A stretch of DNA of 9,156 nt, from NCBI GenBank assembly GCA_030679805.1, contig JAUXST010000084.1, forward strand, positions 1 to 9,156, written 5' to 3'. This DNA comes from Reyranella sp. GTDB lineage: Bacteria > Pseudomonadota > Alphaproteobacteria > Reyranellales > Reyranellaceae. Positions 6,865-9,156 of this stretch are shown one piece after another (the stretch's first letter is position 1; each line of letters begins with the position of its first letter). Below the pieces are notes generated by a model, which saw only the letters and a program-made list of their open reading frames with translations, was not told where the DNA came from and made no database searches. A program made the position numbers and the translations under genes.

Positions 6865-7914
6865 CTACTTGAGGTAGCCGCGCTCCTTCCAGAGCGAGTA
6901 ATCCGCACGGTACTTGCTGAGCGAGTCCCAGGCCTTCTTGAATTCCGGGCTCTTGGCCGCCTGCTCCGCCGCGACCTTGTCCCATTCCTTCTGGAAGGCG
7001 GCGAGGAATTCGGGGCTCCAGGTCATCAACTTGACGCCCTTGCTCTCGATCTCCTTCAGGGCCGGCCCCTGGACCGTTTCGCCGACGCTGATGCCCTTGA
7101 GCACGGTCTGGTCGCAGGCCGCCTCGACCTGGGCCTTCTGCGTCGCCGACAGCGAATCCCACTTGGTCTTGTTGATGATCATGTCACCGAACGTCGCCTG
7201 CTGATGCCAGCCGGGGAAGTAGTAGAACTTCGCCACCTGGTGGAAGCCGAGGCTCAAGTCCATCACAGGCATGGAGAACTCGGTGGCGTCGATGGTGCCG
7301 AGCTGCAGCGCCTGGAAGATTTCACCGGCCTGCAGGAGCTGGGTCGAGACACCGAGATTCTGCATGACGTTGGCGCCAAGACCGAAGAAGCGCATCTTGA
7401 GGCCCTTGAGGTCCTCGAGCGTCTTGATCTCCTTGCGGAACCAGCCCGAGGCCTCGGGCGGGATCAGATGGCAGATCACCGTATGGATGTTGTACTTGCC
7501 ATAGAGCGCCTGCAGCAATTTCTCGCCGCCGCCCTCCTTCATCCAGCCGAGGTATTCGCCGAGGCCCGGACCGAACGGCACGGTCGAGTAGACGGCGAAG
7601 GCGATGTCCTTGCCGGTCCAGAAGCCCGGCGTCGCCCAGGCCGCGTCGAGCGCGCCCGACGAGACCGCGTCGAACGCCTGCCCGGGCGGCACCAGAGCAC
7701 CCGGCTCGAAGAATTTCATGTCGATGCTGCCGCCCGACAATTTGTTGACCTGGTCGACCGTGTATTTGGCGTTCGGTCCCAGCAGTGCCAGCGTCGACGC
7801 GAAGTTCGACTGCATCTGAATGCGGACCTTCTTGTCCTGGGCAGCGGCCGTGCCGGCGCCCAATGCCACCGAAGCGGCAGCCGCGATTACTCCCAATTTA
7901 CCCATCAAGCGCAT
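6865..7914 (-). CDS. dctP: TRAP transporter substrate-binding protein, DctP family (TakP/FcbT1-like)
   Basis: A 349-residue periplasmic binding protein of the DctP family. A signal peptide is present (MRLMGK, hydrophobic core, GTAAA with likely cleavage after Ala25) and there is no lipobox Cys. The mature protein begins QDKKVRIQMQSNF. Landmarks: ASGWFRKEIKTLEDLKGLKM (155-174), then RFFGLGANVM (175-184), whose Arg175 matches the conserved ligand-carboxylate-binding Arg of DctP proteins, GTIDATEFSMPVMDLSLGFH (206-225) and YYFPGWHQQ (231-239). The last two are typical of the TakP (2-oxoacid) / FcbT1 (COG4663) branch, by recognition. The ATG at 7914 is preferred because GGGAGG lies 6 nt before it and the signal peptide starts there; the open frame to 8184 would run back into the amidohydrolase gene. 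It is the only DctP in the window, ahead of two QM permease pairs. Substrate is probably a small organic acid; identity unknown. Confidence 0.94.
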   Translation of the reverse strand: MRLMGKLGVIAAAASVALGAGTAAAQDKKVRIQMQSNFASTLALLGPNAKYTVDQVNKLSGGSIDMKFFEPGALVPPGQAFDAVSSGALDAAWATPGFWTGKDIAFAVYSTVPFGPGLGEYLGWMKEGGGEKLLQALYGKYNIHTVICHLIPPEASGWFRKEIKTLEDLKGLKMRFFGLGANVMQNLGVSTQLLQAGEIFQALQLGTIDATEFSMPVMDLSLGFHQVAKFYYFPGWHQQATFGDMIINKTKWDSLSATQKAQVEAACDQTVLKGISVGETVQGPALKEIESKGVKLMTWSPEFLAAFQKEWDKVAAEQAAKSPEFKKAWDSLSKYRADYSLWKERGYLK

Positions 7915-7920
7915 GTTTTT

Positions 7921-7926
7921 CCTCCC
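7921..7926 (-). promoter_or_regulatory. Ribosome binding site of dctP
   Basis: Reads GGGAGG on the minus strand, 6 nt before the ATG at 7914. It fixes the dctP start well downstream of the longest open frame. Confidence 0.75.
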
Positions 7927-8042
7927 GTAGGTCCAAGCCACGGCGAAAGACAGTCCACTTTGTTGGTCTAGTCCTTCGCTCCCTGATCCGACGGCCGTTG
8001 ACCGACCTGCCGGTCGCCGCCCCGATTCCGGGTGCGGCAAAG

Positions 8043-8053
8043 TTGTCTGACAA
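8043..8053. promoter_or_regulatory. Palindromic operator, GntR (FadR-subfamily)-like
   Basis: TTGTCTGACAA is a perfect inverted repeat (TTGTC-T-GACAA) in the 178-bp gap between the amidohydrolase stop and the dctP start. It fits the TNGTNNNACNA pattern known for FadR-subfamily GntR repressors, which often control TRAP and carboxylate catabolic operons in alphaproteobacteria. It lies 26 nt downstream of a TTGACA, so it would cover the -10/start region and block transcription into dctP. It is flanked by two copies of AAAGTTG (8039-8045 and 8055-8061), the first overlapping the palindrome. No regulator gene is in the window, so the protein is inferred. Confidence 0.6.
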
Positions 8054-8078
8054 TAAAGTTGGAGGCCGCCGGCCGAAA

Positions 8079-8084
8079 TGTCAA
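8079..8084 (-). promoter_or_regulatory. Putative -35 element of the dctP-led transcript
   Basis: Reads TTGACA on the minus strand, a perfect sigma70-type -35 hexamer, 8 bp beyond the amidohydrolase stop. No good -10 is found at 17 nt; the AT-rich CTTTAT some 20 nt downstream, next to the palindrome at 8043-8053, is the nearest candidate and a poor match. This would give the TRAP genes their own promoter in addition to any read-through from the amidohydrolase gene. Confidence 0.4.
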
Positions 8085-8092
8085 ACGCGGCG

Positions 8093-9133
8093 TCAATCGA
8101 GGCGATAGATCCGCCGAGCGGTGCCCGCAAAAAGAGCAGACTTCTCGTCGGCTGAAGCGCCCCCAGCAAGGCGCTTGAAGGCATTCCACAGCACGCCGTA
8201 GCCGCTGGTGATCTTGTCGACCGGGAAATTGCTCTCGAACATACACCGGTCGACGCCGAACAGTTCTATGCAGGTCTCGACCCAGGGCTTGAAGGCATCG
8301 GCCAGAGCCTGCGAGCCGGGAGGTGTCGGCTGCTGATAGAAATCGAACCAACCCATGGCCATGCCGAGGCCGCCGACCTTGACGACGATGTTCTGGCGCT
8401 TCGCCAGTTCGGCCATCGACTTCTTCCAGGTCGCCTTCACTTCGGCATGGCGGCCAGCATATCCCGCGTAACCCAAAGGTCCACCGACATGGTCGAGGAC
8501 GATGGACGTCGCGGGAAAGGCATCGGCAAGATCGGCGATCTCGGCCAGCTGCGGATGATAGAGCCAGGCATCGAAGGTGAGGTCGCGCTTGGCCAGCTCG
8601 GCGAAGCCCGCGCGCCAGGTCTTGTCGCGTGTCAGCTCCGGCGTCGGGTCGGTGCGCGAGTTGCGGATGCCGGGATCGGCGTCCCAGCCGGTCTGATGGC
8701 GGATGCCCTTGAAGCGGCCATTGCCGGCGGCGATCTGGGCATCGAACACGGCGCCCGCCTTGCTGCCCAGGCGCAAGTCGACATGGCTGACGATGCCGGC
8801 GCAAGCACGCAGATTGCCGTAGAGGCCGCTGGCGCTCATGGCGGCGACGCCATTGGCGAACTCGGTCTCGCCGGTGCAGCGCAACTCAGGCAGGCCGTCC
8901 TTGCGGTACATCGAGTGGCAGTCGACGAAGACGGTGGCGACGATGTTGTGACCGGTCCGGGTGTCGGCCAGCAGGTCGGGGAACATGTAGTCGCTGCCGG
9001 TGCGCTGCCAGAGATGATGGTGCGGATCGACGATCGGCAATTCGGGTTCGAGCGCGGGTTCGCTTACCCTGGCAACCCATTCCGGATTGGGCGGCAGGGT
9101 GTTGCCGAGCTGGGGCATTGCTTGTGCAGTCAT
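8093..9133 (-). CDS. Amidohydrolase family protein (COG3618-type TIM-barrel hydrolase, possible lactonase)
   Basis: A 346-residue cytoplasmic protein of the amidohydrolase_2 group (COG3618-like), a (beta/alpha)8 barrel. Visible motifs in order: VDPHHHLW (35-42), supplying the strand-1 HxH; FKGIRH (141-146); LYHPQL (191-196, His193); LDHVGGP (213-219, His215); VKVGGLGM (251-258); and CMFESNFPVDK (297-307) at the strand-8 position. Relatives include 2-pyrone-4,6-dicarboxylate hydrolase, 4-sulfomuconolactonase and sugar lactonases, so hydrolysis of a lactone or similar ring is a reasonable inference; the exact substrate cannot be read. The strand-8 acid usually written SDWP or SDFP is Asn302 here. 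The start at 9133 has GAGGA 4 nt upstream and only 23 bp precede it in the window. It is 178 bp upstream of dctP on the same strand, so it could be co-transcribed or separately controlled. Confidence 0.9.
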   Translation of the reverse strand: MTAQAMPQLGNTLPPNPEWVARVSEPALEPELPIVDPHHHLWQRTGSDYMFPDLLADTRTGHNIVATVFVDCHSMYRKDGLPELRCTGETEFANGVAAMSASGLYGNLRACAGIVSHVDLRLGSKAGAVFDAQIAAGNGRFKGIRHQTGWDADPGIRNSRTDPTPELTRDKTWRAGFAELAKRDLTFDAWLYHPQLAEIADLADAFPATSIVLDHVGGPLGYAGYAGRHAEVKATWKKSMAELAKRQNIVVKVGGLGMAMGWFDFYQQPTPPGSQALADAFKPWVETCIELFGVDRCMFESNFPVDKITSGYGVLWNAFKRLAGGASADEKSALFAGTARRIYRLD

Positions 9134-9156
9134 GGGTTCCTCACCAGATCGGCTTA

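Noticed and set aside
8000..8015. Small hairpin GACCG/CGGTC in the dctP leader
   Set aside because: Only 5 bp with a 6-nt loop in GC-rich sequence; expected by chance.
7915..8184. N-terminal extension of dctP to 8184
   Set aside because: It would hide the signal peptide internally, overlap the amidohydrolase gene, and include the promoter/operator region.
1..9156. CRISPR arrays, tRNAs, insertion sequences, prophage or defence genes
   Set aside because: No regularly spaced repeats, no tRNA-like cloverleaf, no transposase or integrase motif was seen; the window is occupied by metabolic and transport genes.

Overview
The window is dense, GC-rich bacterial DNA, with strong third-position G/C and long antisense ORFs as a by-product. 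Its gene content is TRAP transporters of the FcbT/TakP type, an extracytoplasmic ABC binding protein, a COG3618-type amidohydrolase and a SnoaL-like protein. This set and the codon use suggest an alphaproteobacterium of the Rhizobiales/Rhodospirillales kind with a large repertoire of small-molecule uptake systems. The genus cannot be fixed from the sequence alone.

Layout. A plus-strand gene entering from the left edge (1-728) is the C-terminal part of an FAD-dependent oxidoreductase. Everything else reads on the minus strand. In transcription order, right to left, it is: amidohydrolase (9133-8093); a 178-bp gap with a promoter/operator-like region; TRAP substrate-binding protein dctP (7914-6865); a 64-bp gap with a strong GC hairpin; small permease dctQ (6800-6240); large permease dctM (6227-4848); a second dctQ (4805-4236); a second dctM (4216-2834); an ABC-type family 5 solute-binding protein (2769-1207); and a SnoaL-like protein (1120-725). 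The last gene meets the oxidoreductase tail to tail, the two stop codons overlapping in one CTAG. No stretch over 300 bases lacks a gene, and no tRNA, rRNA, IS element or CRISPR was seen.

How it may work together (inference). The gene order looks like a catabolic or uptake operon for a small carboxylate or lactone. One TRAP binding protein would deliver substrate to one or both of two paralogous QM permeases. The amidohydrolase family includes lactonases and could act on the imported compound or a derivative. The ABC-type binding protein has no ABC permease or ATPase beside it here and must either use a system encoded elsewhere or act as a sensor or scavenger. A perfect 11-bp palindrome (TTGTCTGACAA) upstream of dctP resembles operators of FadR-subfamily GntR regulators, which would fit substrate-induced derepression.

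The parts are all known families. The unusual points are the arrangement P-QM-QM, the orphan family 5 binding protein attached to it, the regulatory palindrome, and the intercistronic hairpin after dctP.
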